Below are positions 39,301 through 51,597 of a stretch of DNA of 60,000 nt, one piece after another. The stretch covers positions 25,973,501 through 26,033,500 of the forward strand of contig NC_079880.1 of the NCBI RefSeq assembly GCF_029227915.1, in the 5' to 3' direction. Under the pieces are notes generated by a model, which was not told where the DNA came from, made no database searches, and worked only from the letters and a program-made list of their open reading frames with translations. Each line of letters begins with the position of its first letter. Position 1 is the first letter of the stretch. Origin of the DNA: Hydractinia symbiolongicarpus (lineage: Eukaryota; Cnidaria; Hydrozoa; Anthoathecata; Hydractiniidae). Both the position numbers and the translations under genes were made by a program.

Positions 39301-42300
39301 TCAATTCAACTTTGGATCTTGCTTGGAAAGTTAGAAGAAAAAGAAGGTATTTCTTAACACTTTCGAGAACATATTCCAAAAAAGGAATTAGACTGCTCAC
39401 TACATGTTTTATAAAAACTTATAGCAGATTGAGCATTGCAATAGTTAGCACGTATGACATGCAATAAATAAGCAGTATCATCTCGTGATAGGTAACTTAA
39501 CGAAAGCTCGATCAGTTCTCGAACAGGGACGACATCGCAACCCAAAGATCGACGAGTTATGGTAGGTGTCTTGGTTTCTGTTCTCTGGAACTTCTTAGTG
39601 TCAACTTTGTTTAAACATTCGTGTTAGAGGGAATGTCCTTATACATTTCAGATTGTGAAGTGCAAAGAGAAAATTTGATAGCACTGAGTATCCTATGTTT
39701 GAACTGGCTTTTTATTCAAATTTATTTTTTGGAAATTCTTCAAGTGTGGTGTTCAAAAACACGATGTATAAATTAATAATCAGAGAAAAGTTTAGCCACC
39801 GATGCACATAATTATTTAACTAATGGCTTCATTAACTTAATATAACATATTATTGCATATATGACATAACATAAACTTATAACATAAACTGGTGTAGTTT
39901 TTATTCTATTTAAAATATATTATACTACGTATATTATTTTGCACTTTCTTTGAAGAAGAGACAAACGAAGAAAGACTACACCTTTTTTTTATTTTCAACA
40001 GGTTGCATTCTGTTCGACTTGAAAATCGTGCTGGTTACAAAGATTTCGCCAAATCATTAATCGCAAAAGGTAACTCTTTAACAGCACGGTTGTTTGTGAA
40101 CGTAACAAATTTTGTTTTGATCGCAACAGCACGGTTGTTTGTGAACGTAACAGTCTATGTTTTGATCACGATGCCGTTGTTAGTAGATGATCAACTAATG
40201 CGTGTAACATTTTCAAAATGAGAGATTGTGGTAGAAAAACGTTGTTTGTTTCCTACTTCCGTGTCATTGAAAATGTACATGTCGTCGTGTCGACGTCACC
40301 GACATGTTGACGTCGTCACTCGCGTGTTGACAACTTGACATTTGACTAGGGTACACGTTGTGTAATGAGGAATTAAATTGTGTCATTTAAATTGATGTTC
40401 GTTTCATTGTGTCCTGTCGTTCGGTAATTAACACACCAATTAACTTAATTGAATTAAAATTAATTAATTGGAATGGAGTGGGATATATTTCTCATTGTGA
40501 CTCTCCTGTAGAGGCTCTTTTTGTTGTTGTTTTTTTTTATTATTTTTATCGAGACCGTTGGGTTATTTTAAGATTTATCTCGATTTGTATATTATGTGTT
40601 TATTAAAAAAGGGAAAAATTGATCAACAAGGGGGAGGAGATTTGTGACAATAGAGTCCTTAAAACAATAACAAGAGACACAATACACAATAAAAGCCTTG
40701 AGAAAAAATAAAAATATTTTCGATTATATTTTGAACCACACCTTGATATTTTCAGAGATATATTGACTTCATTGTCACCATCTTTAAAATTAAAATGGCG
40801 GTTTTACTATCCACTTGCATAATGCAGTATTTTTAAGTACTCAAATTTATTGAATGTAACTCCATATGTGTTAAAAAATAGTTTTCTACGATTTACCAGT
40901 TTTCTTCTTTCTTCAACTCACTTTCTCCTCTCTTGACCTTTCTCACTCACTTTCTCTTTTCTCAATTTAGTTTTTTGTTCCCTTCTAAGTTGGCCACATA
41001 TCTAAAAAAAACATCATAAAAAAAAGCACTTGATTGTGTTCGTTATCTATTTTTTACTATTATATTTCTTTCGCCTGCAAAACTGACGCTTTTGCCTGGA
41101 AAATATTTTTTTACGTTCCTTTATTATTTTTTAGCAATGCAAGATTGTCCAACGTCAGGCGTACTATGGGCGGAGAGTATTTTCATGGAGTCCCGCCCTC
41201 AACGTAAAACGAAGAGTGTGGACGCGTTAAAAAGATGTGAGCACGACCACCATGTGCTCTTAGCTGTATCAAAGTAAGTAGTCAGAAGACTGAGCACGAA
41301 CTGAGTATATTCTTACAAAAACGGTTGCAAGGATTTTTTTTTTTTTTTTTTTTTTTTGCAAAATTATTTTACTTCCGTACACTGCGTACAAGCGCTTAAG
41401 CGATATCTAAGTAATATACAATATCTGGAGATAGTGCATTGGTAGCACTGTCAACTTTTAATCACAAGATTGCAGGTTCGAGTCCCCTCCCCAGCGCACT
41501 TTAAATGTAGTGTTGTCAGCCCGTATGGAACCATCTACTGACTGCCAATTGGTATATGTAGCAGGCAAGCAAGTTAGAGAAATGCCAACGTAATTAGAAA
41601 TGGCAAGCAGCTTAAGCGATATCCATTCAGCGTCCTAATCCTGCTTTACATTCTGTCCTTACCAACGTGTAAATATTTTGATGCATGTAATTTATGGAGG
41701 TCATGATGTAAGAATTATTTCACAGGCATTTCCTCAGGCGCACGTCTTTAGGATGAAAAATATGACAAGACTTACAAAATGTTCGGCATCTTCGCTCGCC
41801 CGTGTTCTTCGCGTCCCACAGATGAGTTTGTTTGTCGAGTTTGAGCAAGTCTCCTGCTTTGTTTGAGGTTGTGCTATGCAATGTGGGCGTTTCTTTACGA
41901 AGTTTTTCCTCATACCTTTTGTAGGTTGTTTGACATAAGTATAATTTTGTGGCGTCATGCATTGTTATTTTTTTTTCTAGATTATTTTGGAGTGAACGGA
42001 AAATCAACAAAGCACGTGATTGGTTCCATCGTACAGTAAAAATTGACCCTGACTTCGGAGATGCATGGGCGTATTTTTATAAATTTGAATTACTCAATGG
42101 AACAGAAGTAAATATTTTTACATTTCATGTTGTTGTTGTTGTTCTTATTGTGTTATTGTTATTGTTGTTGTTGTTGTTTGAATGGAGATTGCTATTTCAA
42201 AGTCGGAGTTGCTTTGTTGTCATCCCCGTCTGTTCCCCGTCTGTTCCCCTGCTGTTAAGCAGTGATGCAACAACCCAACACTGCCAACAAAAGATAAATT

Positions 42301-42512
42301 TGTTTTAAAAAATATAATTATTTCTGTTGACTAAAGCAATTGGTTAATTTTAGGCCAATCAGAAAGCAGTGTTAGAAAAATGTGTGAAAGCCGAACCACG
42401 TCACGGTGAACTATGGCAGGAAGTTGCGAAGAATACGAAGAACTGGCGAAAGAAAACTGCGGAGTTGTTACCCCTTGTTGCGAAGTCTCTGAAACCAATC
42501 GAAAGTCTGTAA
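27310..42512 (+). CDS. PRPF6: Pre-mRNA-processing factor 6 (U5 snRNP / tri-snRNP bridging protein)
   Basis: Twenty-seven phase-consistent exons encode 929 aa, close to the roughly 940 aa of animal PRPF6: 27310-27386, 27587-27646, 27761-27863, 28279-28397, 28584-28662, 28829-28923, 29663-29744, 30152-30265, 30390-30549, 30773-30900, 31243-31369, 31496-31614, 32196-32358, 32745-32853, 33225-33294, 33510-33631, 33963-34056, 34602-34766, 35169-35219, 35377-35427, 35576-35650, 39283-39346, 39492-39561, 40002-40069, 41135-41273, 41981-42107, 42354-42512. The N-terminal PRP1 region includes [23 protein letters not shown]-type sequence, an acidic run at 65-72 and NTPYPG at 210-215. Then follow helical HAT/TPR-like repeats (e.g. 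[42 protein letters not shown]). The protein bridges U5 with U4/U6 in the tri-snRNP (family knowledge). The start follows a possible acceptor (TTAG at 27301-27304). The exon 11 donor (GTGGAT) is weak. No exon is missing relative to the family. Confidence 0.97.
29104..29375 (+). mobile_element. tRNA-derived SINE, near full length, in PRPF6 intron 6
   Basis: The head has an A-box-like GTGGCCTTGTGG region and a B-box-like GGTTCGGTCT about 50 bp later. A body shared with 1173-1329 follows, then a (TAA)n tail interrupted by GAT. It has the layout of a tRNA-type SINE. The exact 5' end is uncertain by about 10 bp. Confidence 0.7.
33661..33910 (+). repeat. 60-bp minisatellite, four units plus a partial, filling PRPF6 intron 16
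   Basis: Units begin at 33661, 33721, 33781, 33841 and (partial) 33901 with TCAGTGGATTTGTTATTTGA. Units differ at only a few positions. Because 60 is divisible by three and the unit lacks stops in some frames, it creates long repetitive frames on both strands that are not genes. Confidence 0.95.
34290..34560 (+). repeat. Degenerate ~30-bp tandem repeat in PRPF6 intron 17
   Basis: Variants of CTCGTAACATCGATAGGAG recur at irregular 28-40-bp spacing. It is probably an old minisatellite. Confidence 0.6.
36291..36343 (+). repeat. Three tandem 19-bp units
   Basis: AAGGGGATAATGTGACTTC repeated three times without change in the overlapping parts. Confidence 0.85.
36975..37090 (+). mobile_element. 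Hairpin-bearing dispersed repeat, copy in PRPF6 intron 21
   Basis: CTAGTCGTCAACCCGTGG, then AAAAGTCCACGAGG forms a stem-loop. CGCCCGTCCTTCATATAT and GTGTTTCCGTATTAGACAGAC follow. The same order of words occurs twice at 55.3-55.7 kb and, in part and inverted, at 15.8 kb. Confidence 0.6.
38150..38410 (+). repeat. Minisatellite of ~18-22-bp CATAGCAACAA units
   Basis: About twelve units of the form TTTGTGCCATAGCAACAACT, alternating with TATAATAGTAG and TCTATCATAG variants, giving a higher-order pattern in its second half. It is intronic. Confidence 0.9.
40081..40170 (+). repeat. Tandem duplication of ~45 bp
   Basis: ACAGCACGGTTGTTTGTGAA occurs at about 40081 and 40126, each followed by CGTAACA and TGTTTTGATC. 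It lies just after PRPF6 exon 24. Confidence 0.75.
41335..41357 (+). repeat. Poly-T tract
   Basis: About 24 consecutive T bases in PRPF6 intron 25, 37 bp upstream of the SINE target site. Confidence 0.9.
41408..41609 (+). mobile_element. tRNA-Lys-derived SINE with perfect 14-bp target duplication
   Basis: The direct repeats GCTTAAGCGATATC at 41394-41407 and 41610-41623 are identical and bracket the insert. Inside is a tRNA-like head: A-box region TAGTGCATTGGTAGCAC, the Lys(UUU)-type anticodon arm word AACTTTTAATC, and the B-box GGTTCGAGTCCC. The acceptor-like ends CTGGAGA and TCCCCAG can nearly pair. A ~120-bp unrelated body follows without a long A tail. It is retroposed into PRPF6 intron 25. 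Confidence 0.88.
42128..42181 (+). repeat. GTT/TTG microsatellite
   Basis: Imperfect GTT and TTA/TTG triplets directly after the exon 26 donor of PRPF6. Confidence 0.75.
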
Positions 42513-42672
42513 CGTTTGGATGACGAAGAAATTATACAGATGATGAGTTTGTAGAAGAGAAAATGACCGTCCAGAATGCGTACACATTTGCCACTCACAT
42601 CACGTGGACATAGATCTTCTTAATGTACATAAAGGAAAATTGGTTTGAACACACATTATTTCCACCAATTTT

Positions 42673-42678
42673 AATAAA
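42673..42678 (+). terminator. Poly(A) signal of PRPF6
   Basis: AATAAA about 160 nt after the stop at 42510-42512. Confidence 0.6.
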
Positions 42679-42699
42679 GAAATGCTATATGTGGAAAAA

Positions 42700-44701
42700 C
42701 TAAAAGATATACCTTAAATGATCATTACTTTTTTACTGCCCCTGCCAATTTTGTACTGAATTTTTGTTCGAAATCAAACTCTCTATTCGTGTCACGGTTA
42801 CTTCTTTATAACTAGTCGGTAGCACGTGAAACAACCCACTAGCCCATCAAACCCGGAGTAAAAAAGCTGCGCGCATATCCATTTTGAGCACACAAAATAC
42901 GAATTTTAATATCAGAGACTAAACGTTGCAAGGTAAGACCATTCTTAGACATCGTTTTGCACCGAAACACATTGTCTTTAAAATTCAAAGGACGGATTAC
43001 ACGTTGTTGTTTTTGTCCCTGAAGACTCCAAAGAATCAGTATTCTTAGAACGTTTGTTATTTTCCCACGACATTCGTATTTGTTATCAGTAAACTCGCAT
43101 CACTAAAAAGAAAGGGGTGTTTATAATTGTGAAGAACGTGACCTAGATAACGGATATTACTTATGTCAATGTATATGACGGAACGTTGTATCCGTTAGAA
43201 TGACTACAAGGGCCCACGCAATCTTCATCCCTAATTCAGCTCCTGCAAAGGAGAAGTGATTGCTCACTTACTGTGATTATTACGAAATATTTTTTTCCAC
43301 AGTAATGAGAACGCGTTAAAACCCCCTCCACACATGAGTAAGAAAAATGAGTAAAAAATGGAGGAGTTTATTGCAGTAATATCAGGTGCTGTTGTTTTTG
43401 TTGTTGTTATTGTTTTGTTTTTTCTGTTTTTATTTTATTTTACCTGCATAAAACATAACATGTAGTTTTAATAAAATCGCGCATGCGCGTAACGGATTTT
43501 TCTTTGTTTGACCCATAAAGAGTGTGTTACTCTGTAAGGCTCGGGAGGGGAAAGGTATCTAGTTTTTTACAGAAAAGCGAGATAAATTTGAACCGAAAGC
43601 ACACTCAGGACTCAGGGTTTGAATTTGATTATGCATTGTAAGAATGCTCAGCTTTAATGAAAAAAAATTGTCACACTTTTTTGCCTGTTTTAATTTTCCT
43701 CATTCTTACCCTCGTGAATGTTTGGGAAAGCTAATTAAGAAATATAAATATTTAAAGACTGTATGCCTGGTATGATGGCTTGCGCTGTGCTTAGATAAAG
43801 ATATCAACTTGGCTTTTATCAAACAGATGATAGAGCATGCTGGGAAAGGCAGGACCGAAATGCTTTCGGATGATATGATAAATAAAGAAATTTATTTATT
43901 CGAGCGCATGTTAGAGGGAATGCGTGGGAACGTCTCTCTCTTTTATATCTTCAAGTCAGTTATATTAAAAAAAAATGAGAAATAGAACCTTATTATTAAC
44001 CAATCAAAATACATTATTTTTTTACAATGTTTAATTAAAAATGTAGTAATCTTACGGAAGTGTGAAAGTGCAAAAAAATCTCACCCGGAAATAACTACGC
44101 AGTGAGATCTTTAAATGACCTTCGCAATGTAACAGTGCCATGTGACGGATATCACCAAATCAACTAAACGAGGCGACGGAAATCTACACGCTAGCTTCTA
44201 TTCTAACTATTATTTTGTCTTATATAGATTTATATATATATAGATAGATTTATTTTGTTATTAAAATATGATTTAAAATCATAAAAAAAACAGCTACACC
44301 TTATAAATTTCAAAAACTTTTTTTGTGCATCGGAAACACATCCAAACTCCTACGTATCGACTGTCAAGCAATAACGTTTTTTCCCATCATGACGTAACGA
44401 AAAGGATCTACGGAGGAGAACGCATTGACAAGCATGTAGGTATTTAAGCGAGTTCATTTCACTTCCACTTGCAAAAGAGATATAAGAGCTGATATGATTA
44501 GCAGTTATTAATTTTTTGCTAATTCTATAAAGTGTTTTTGTTCAAATTGAAACTTATATTTTAATAACGAGAATTTACAGCGCAGACCAACTGTTGGTTT
44601 TATGTACTTTCAAAATCTTGTACTATAAACTACTGCGGCATAATATATTTGGTTTTATTTATTTATTGTTTTTTTTACGTTTATTTAATTATTTTTTCCC
44701 C
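42700..44701. other. Intergenic sequence, PRPF6 to the next gene
   Basis: No coding sequence is supported. A GTT-rich stretch (about 43389-43440) is present. The 3' end runs into a good acceptor (TTTTTTCCCCAG, 44701), so an untranslated first exon of the next gene should lie within this stretch. Confidence 0.5.
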
Positions 44702-44716
44702 AGAATAAAGAATTAT

Positions 44717-47700
44717 ATGAGGCTGACGACAGCTTTTGAAGGACACGAAATGGAATTTTCAGAACAAAACATCAAGAACAAATCCAGAAGAAGATTTTTC
44801 AGAAAGTCAACAAAAACCAACAAAGACAACAATAATAACAACACCAACAACAACGATGATTATCTGCATCTGAAGAACAAGAAGATCATGGTCCCTTACG
44901 AGCCTTATGGCGAGCTTATATATGTCATCAAAAGTTTCCTTGAGGTAAGAAAACGAATTTATTTTGTGATAAAATTTCTTTTACTCTTCTTAATTTAAAA
45001 CATAAAGACTTTCTTGTTAACATACTTATTATAACTTCCCAAATAAGAGTTGAATTTCTTGCACAATTTTTTTTTCCATTTCAACAGTCTATCGCTTAAA
45101 CGCTTCATTTGTAACCTTTTTGTAATGTTTAAGAATTCATACGAACATGTAGCTACATCTTGTGTGTTTCTCAAATTGCCGTGCTTCGTGGTAACTCTTT
45201 CTTAATTGTGTGGTCGTTTTGTGGGAAGACATTTTCTGCACGAAAAACTCAGTTCAGCCGATTAATACGTAACTTACACTGAAATAAACGCGAATCAAAA
45301 ACGCTAACTTTGTCTCCAGGGCTTGATAATTTTTTGTATTGAGACTTTCCGTCTCAAAACGAAACACGACCCGGTGATGAGATCGTGAAAGTGCGAGCAT
45401 TTCGAGGAATCAAGCGAATATCTCAGCAAGAATATCTCGAATAGATAAAAAGAGAATTACATACAGTTAAAGTGAAAAAGCAACATAACTGTCCATAGTA
45501 CGATTAGTCATGCCTATTTTGATCAGATAACATCTAAACAACACTATAAAAATTACATCTGATAAGAGATAAGGCATTTTGAGAAAATTAGTAATTTAGA
45601 CTCTACTTAAGTTTTGCCGGATTGGGACATCCACAGGTCATTAACAATAAAAAACTGCAGCGTTACTTCCACTGGTTTCATTCCCAGCATTTAATGGATA
45701 TTGCGTATTTCCTTCATGACTAAACATCGTGAGAAATCGATTTTTAATGACTTCTCTCTTAATTATGTTCTTAATTGATTGGTTTGATTAGAAACGACGC
45801 ATCCTCCTGTCTCGCGACAACCACGCGGTCAAATGCGTCACTTTTCGCGATGGCAACGTTTTATGTTTGTTAAAATATGGTAATGTCAAGGTTCCGCTTT
45901 TGTTTTTGTTACATCCTCGTGCCCAGGCTCCATTCTCTGATTGTCGCTTTGTACAGACAAGTTGTACGTGCTTTTTTTTTATAAGAACACTGAACATTGT
46001 TGAAGGCATTGAATGTTTTTTAGACTTTAGATTATATTTAAAACTTTTTGCATTTCAAAAATTTAAACTTTTAAAAGTTACAAAAGTTATCGACAAAATG
46101 TGTTGGGTTTTATTGTTTACAAAGACTATGTATTCGATAAAATTTTTTGTTAATGTTCCAACACGGTTTCTTCTGGTATAAAAGCTTGATTTTTGTACTT
46201 AATATATAAATGTATGGCTTAGTTATGCAAACAAGAAACATTTTGCCAGAAAAAAAAACAATTTTTCTTATTTTCACTTTTTTTATTTTTATTTTACAGT
46301 TTTAGGAGTCGTGAAAATGAAGTTTAAAAATTCTATTTTTAAAACATCGTAACCTACTTTAACAAGTACCTTAATTATGCGTATAATTACTCAATTATGT
46401 AATTAATTAGCATTAATTACCTCGCAATGCAGTTGCCATGGGGACTTATAAGATAGTTGATTAAATAAATAGCCTATCGAAATAACAACTCCGGTGCAAC
46501 TGGACGTTGACCAAAACTCTGTTCACACTATAGCTAATTAAATACATTTTACTGTACACTAAGATTTTAATAAAAATCCAGGCGTATAATAAACTCCATA
46601 TGATTTATTTTTTTAAAGATATTCATCTCTTGTATATAAATAGCCTTAACACCCACCTAAAATATGGTTTTGTTTCTTCAGAAAAAACGGTATAATGTAA
46701 ACACGGCTTAATCTTATTAAATCATTTAACAGTCTTATCTCCTTTCAATGAAAAACGTTTTCAACGTTCATTTTTTTAAAAGCAAAAAAAAAGTGTTTAA
46801 GCACGAAGACAAGTTTAAATGGTTTCGGTTAGAATTAATTTTACTAAAATGAATATTGTCATGTCAACATCACAAAAGAAAAAAATTGAGGTGGAAATTT
46901 AATTAGTGTGACCAGGGACTTTGAACTAAATTGTTTTGAATGGGTATATGAAGTCAAGGCTTGTTTCTTGGTGAGTTATATTTTGTTATAAGAACAATAA
47001 ATGTTGTTCATTTTCTCCATATTCGTCCCCAAAAGTTCTTTGTGATAAAACTTTGTGTTAGAGAGCTCTGGGGACGAGAATGCATTTCCACTAGTTTAAG
47101 GTTTTTTGCTGACAAAAAATGACGTGTATGCTTATAAAGATGAGTTACGTAACTAGAAGAAAAAATTCCTTCCTTAATCTGGTTTCCCGGTTTGTTGCAT
47201 CGGATACCACTGAGATTAGCTAGAGATACTGCGGTTAACAGTGCAAGATATCAGACAATGACGTCACGATGACGTAATGTCGATTAAAATTTAAGAAGGA
47301 AGAACGAAATTTACATTAAAAGTTAATTCTCGATACCCCAAGTGTGAAATAGATTGAGAGACTGGGAACGAAGCGATCTAATCATAATATATTATGACAC
47401 GTGTTTCAACCATCTGGTAAAAACTTTAAAATATTCAAGGTTTTCGATAAAAAAATGTAAAGCATCGGGCCAGTTCCTTTTATTTTTATTTTATTTGGGG
47501 GCCTGTTGAACGATGTAAGTAAAAATTGTTATGGCGAAAAGTTTAAACGAATATTTAAAGTAATGTTTTCCAGTCATATGTGTGGGAAGACAATTTAAAA
47601 AATGTAAATTTTTCTTTAAATATTATCAATTTATGTGAGTGGAAAAGATGTATTAACCGTATTTTCAAGATTTTTTTCTGGAGCGAAAATGGCCTGGGAA

Positions 47701-49988
47701 CAAAGTTGCCATGACTTTAAAAATTTACATGATTCTCACTTTCGGAATAATTTTTAAACATTCTGTTTAACTCTTCCCCGTGGTAAAACGCTATACTTAT
47801 AGTGTCGCTGTTTAAAACGATGGAGAGCCAGCATTCGAACAGCTTATCGCGATATGTTCTATTGATCTTCAGACGCAAGATTTCATTTTCGGCACAACAA
47901 ATAAAAGCAGAAGCGCTTCATTCGAACTCTATTTGTTTCTTCGTATTGCTTTTTTAAAATGTCTTTTAAGGTTTATTTTATATTTCCAACAGTTTCAAAG
48001 TGTTCTATTAAGATATTAATCCTGGTTTTAAGTAATTTAACTTTAACGTTTATTTTTCATATTGTCTATCTTGTTATCATTGTGATTCTTTTTAATAATT
48101 TATTTGTTATTTCCACAAATTCATCAATTTTACACTAAAAACATGTGTGCATGGAGAGACATCCCAATAAACCAATTTTGTTTTTGTTTAGATAAAAGAA
48201 ATGATGGAGGTAACATCGGGCGAGTATATAAAAAACGAGGTTAAAGAAACGAGTCTTATTGACGATGATGATCTACTGGATATTAAAGAAACGAGCCTGA
48301 CAGATTGGAGTGAAGATGAAAGTGAAAAGCTAAGCAATAAAGGTCTACATAGTAATTCTTCGTTCACTGATATTTGTGACGAGTTCTCAAAGTTTTTAAG
48401 TGAAGAAGGAGATATATCGGAGATTAAAGAAACGCGACTTACAGACGATGATGACGTGATATCTATGCCTAAAGAAACAGACCTACGAGAGGATATCACC
48501 TTTGAAATTAAAGAAACAGACCTAACTGATTTTCACGATGTTGAGATTAAAGAAACGGATTTCAGTCATGGTAATATTAGCACTGACATTAAAGAAACAG
48601 ACCTTACTGGAAGTGACGACGACTTTGATTATCTCGATGTTGTCAGTAATCACTCAAGCGAAATTAGCAAAAACAATTTGGTTAACAAAGACAAACAAAA
48701 CTATTATTCCTCGCTGCTTATTGAAACCGTTGCTAATTCTTGTGGAGATAAATTATATGATGATAATACTTTAACTGATCATAAAAACATTACAATTGAT
48801 GATGGAGATAAAACGCTAGAGAACGAAGATGAAACACTTAATGGTGGAGATAACTTTTCTGACAGTGTAAAATTTCAGGACATCGAGACCGATTATTTTG
48901 AAACTGATTGCGAGAACGAAATTAAGGACTATGACCACACTAAAATAAAATTTCAAGATTTAGAAAGCGACTTCTTTGAGACGGACTGTGAGACCATGGA
49001 AACTACTGTTAACTCTCGAAATGGATATTTTCAAGACATTGAAAGTGACTTTTTCGATGACGGTGATGATTCCCCCATCAAGGAATCACCAAGCTTAAAT
49101 CTCAAAACAAATAATCCCCGAACTGAAACTTATTCCAAAAAGTCCGTGACCGAGAAAAACAAAACGGCTGCTATGAGCAACACCTTGCTGCGGTCCACCA
49201 TTAGTGAACTGGAAAAAGCTCTGAATGACAGTAATATTTTACTCTCTAAAAGAGATCAAAAAATTCAAGATCTCCGCTCGCGAAATAACGAATTAACCAG
49301 AGGTTTGAACAGAGAGCTTGATAATGCGTCACAAATGAAGTTGTTGCTGCTTGAAAAGGACGCACTCATAGCTGAACGAGAGGTAAAAATATCTGAACTA
49401 CGAAACGAAATTAAAACCATCAACACAGAACTCATTGATCTGCGTTTGTATAAAATAAACAATATATCTTATAACGAGTCGAGTACAGAAATTTCAGACT
49501 CCGTATCGAACGATAATTACGGCAGACGAGCGCTGGAAAGCGAAAGAATGTCAGGGTACAAAATGGAGAGAAAATCTTCCAATGATAGTCAAAAAGACGT
49601 AAGTAAACAACATCAATGTCGGTACAAAAGACACCAAAAAGATCACGTGACGCGAACTGTAAGTAGCGATAGCAGGTGTTCGCACGAAACAACACGAACA
49701 ACTGAGTATCAATCTGGTACATCGAGTCCAGTCATAGATGAGAAGGTCACGAAGACCGAATTGTATTCCAATTTGCGCATGAAATTTATGAGGGACGCGT
49801 TTTTTTATTACATGATTGGGTTTCATTCGGATGAGCAGATCAATGCGATTCTTGCCATTCTTGATTATGGAGATAAAAGACAGGACTTCGTGTTAGAGGC
49901 GCACAAAATGAGAAAACTGGGTAAAAAATTTAACGTAACAAAAGTCTCAAGTCGTGGGTTAACTTTCGTGCAGGAAGAAGTCAAATAA
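44717..49988 (+). CDS. Unassigned acidic repeat / coiled-coil protein with possible GRIP-like C-terminus
   Basis: Two exons, 44717-44944 and 48192-49988, join in phase 0 and encode 674 aa. Exon 1 follows an acceptor and gives a basic then Asn-rich N-terminus (RRRFFRKSTKTNK, then NNNNNTNNNDD). Residues about 93-215 carry seven copies of an acidic motif, consensus IKETDLTD, mostly 13-15 residues apart. Residues about 303-370 carry three copies of FQDIESDFFETD-like sequence. A long heptad-rich coiled coil spans about 408-498 (ISELEKALNDSNILL to INTELIDLRLY). A Ser/Arg/His-rich linker leads to an ordered C-terminal domain at about 594-674 (ELYSNLRMKFMRDAFFYYM, then INAILAILDYGDK). The last domain loosely resembles GRIP/GRAB domains of golgins (Tyr-x-Asn-Leu start, hydrophobic helices), which is inference only. 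I do not recognise a family. No signal peptide or membrane segment is seen. Confidence 0.85.
44945..48191 (+). other. Single 3.2-kb intron of the acidic repeat / coiled-coil gene
   Basis: Bounded by TGAG|GTAAGA and TTTGTTTAG|ATA. It holds fragments with the CTCGTCCCCAG-type words of the TIR element at 23.3 kb (near 45920-45940 as CCTCGTGCCCAGGCTC, and 47027-47078 as an inverted pair) but no gene. Confidence 0.75.
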
Positions 49989-49989
49989 A
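49984..49989 (+). terminator. Poly(A)-like signal overlapping the stop codon
   Basis: AATAAA lies across the TAA stop at 49986-49988. If used, the 3' UTR would be only tens of bases. A later alternative may be used instead. Confidence 0.3.
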
Positions 49990-51597
49990 GTATAATGATT
50001 TCTTTTGGTATGCTGGACCAAAACACTTTTAGATATTTTTTTCTACAACAAACTGTAAATATATGACAATATTATATTAATTTTATTTATATAGAATTCC
50101 ATAAATATACCAAGTACAATTAAATTTTTGTTCTGTCTTTATTCTGCATATAGTTACGAGATAGATTTAAATTTCTAAGGTTTGGAAACTAACAAGAACA
50201 TTTAAGGAGTGTTCCAGACAAAAAACAGAATTTTTAAATGAGAAGAAAAAAGAAACTCCGAATAGTCCTTATAGCGTGTTGGCTAAAAAAACGCACCTAT
50301 AAAAAAATTTCAGCACGTTTTAACCAGTTTTTATGAAATAGTGGTCAATCTGTATAGAGAAACGGAAGACTCAAACCTCCAAGGAATTTTTTAAGAAAAA
50401 CAGTTACTTCAAAATACATAGAAGGGGTGGTATTTGTGTATTTCTTGAATTCTTTATTCATGTTCGACCCGATAGTGGTTGATTTCAAGAAAGTAGCTAA
50501 AAGAATTATTAATGTTGGATATAGTTTTGAAGGACTTATTTCTGTGATTTTTGGCCGAAATATGTTTTGTGGGATTAATTTTACGAATCGATTTATCGGG
50601 TTCATATTGCGCTTTATTTCTCAATAATAAGCCTCGCAGGAGTTAATTAAGCATTAATTCAGCTTCTTATAAGTTATCAACTACACAAAGGCTGACTTAT
50701 TGTTTTTTTCAGGCCTTTATTACGCAAAAATATTTTGAACAGGTTCAAATTATTTTAACTAGTTAAATAAATAGAAAAATAAACTTAATTTGGTGTCAGC
50801 TACGGCTACCATCACACTCTCACTCTCACCATTACAAAAAATATTGAGCACAACGCGAGACAGTTATCTAATCCCCCATCACCTCAATAGTTTGAAGAAT
50901 CCAATTAAAAGAATTTGCACTGTGAGGTACGGCTCAAACATACGACATCAAACTGTGTGTAACGCAGAAAACGTGCTATTCAAGGACTTTTCTGATTGGC
51001 ATTGACAGGTTTCAAGTTATTAAAAAAAAGAAAGAAACATTAGAAAATCGACAATGAATTCATTTTTAACTTCTTCGAATAAGGGGTCTCAAGTAACAAT
51101 TTCAAAACTTTCTAAAAAAACATTCCTGCTTCAAGCTTTTTAATCCACGTTAATTTTGGGTAGAATAACACTGCTAATTGGGAAGCTAAAGGTTGTAATA
51201 ATCACATAATCAGTATATTCTCGACCGTTTTTTATTCAGCAGAGCTTAGTTCACACTGGACAGGTTTTTATGGTGTTGGTTTTATTACCACGGGGTTAAA
51301 CTAACACTCCAAAAATTTTAACACCTTAGACTTACAGTGGGAACAAAAACGTGGTGCGTGAACCTTTACTTCTTAACACCGCATGGGAGCCTTCAATCAC
51401 TTATCTTCTTTATATTTTTCCGTTTTGGCTTTGCTAGGTGCCCTGTGAAATTGTTGATGCGAACTATTAAAAAGGTACTTTATTCGATCGAATATGCATT
51501 AAATAAATCCAACATCTCACTAGTGTGTCAACTTTTTTCAGACTTTTTGTCTGATTGGCGTCTCGATAAGTTAATGAATGATCACTAAATAGTTAAA
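49990..51597. other. Intergenic sequence before the receptor-like gene
   Basis: No supported gene. A ~96-bp inverted-repeat element (51249-51344, GTTCACACTG and CAGTGGGAAC ends) resembles the one at 19331-19408. Confidence 0.45.

Noticed and set aside
41430-41500. Functional tRNA-Lys gene
   Set aside because: The cloverleaf is imperfect in the anticodon stem and the sequence continues into a body bounded by target duplications, so it is a SINE head.
45788-46181. Overlapping frames on both strands (73 and 104 codons)
   Set aside because: They lie in the intron of the 674-aa gene, in a stretch with TIR-like words, and show no domain or splice support.
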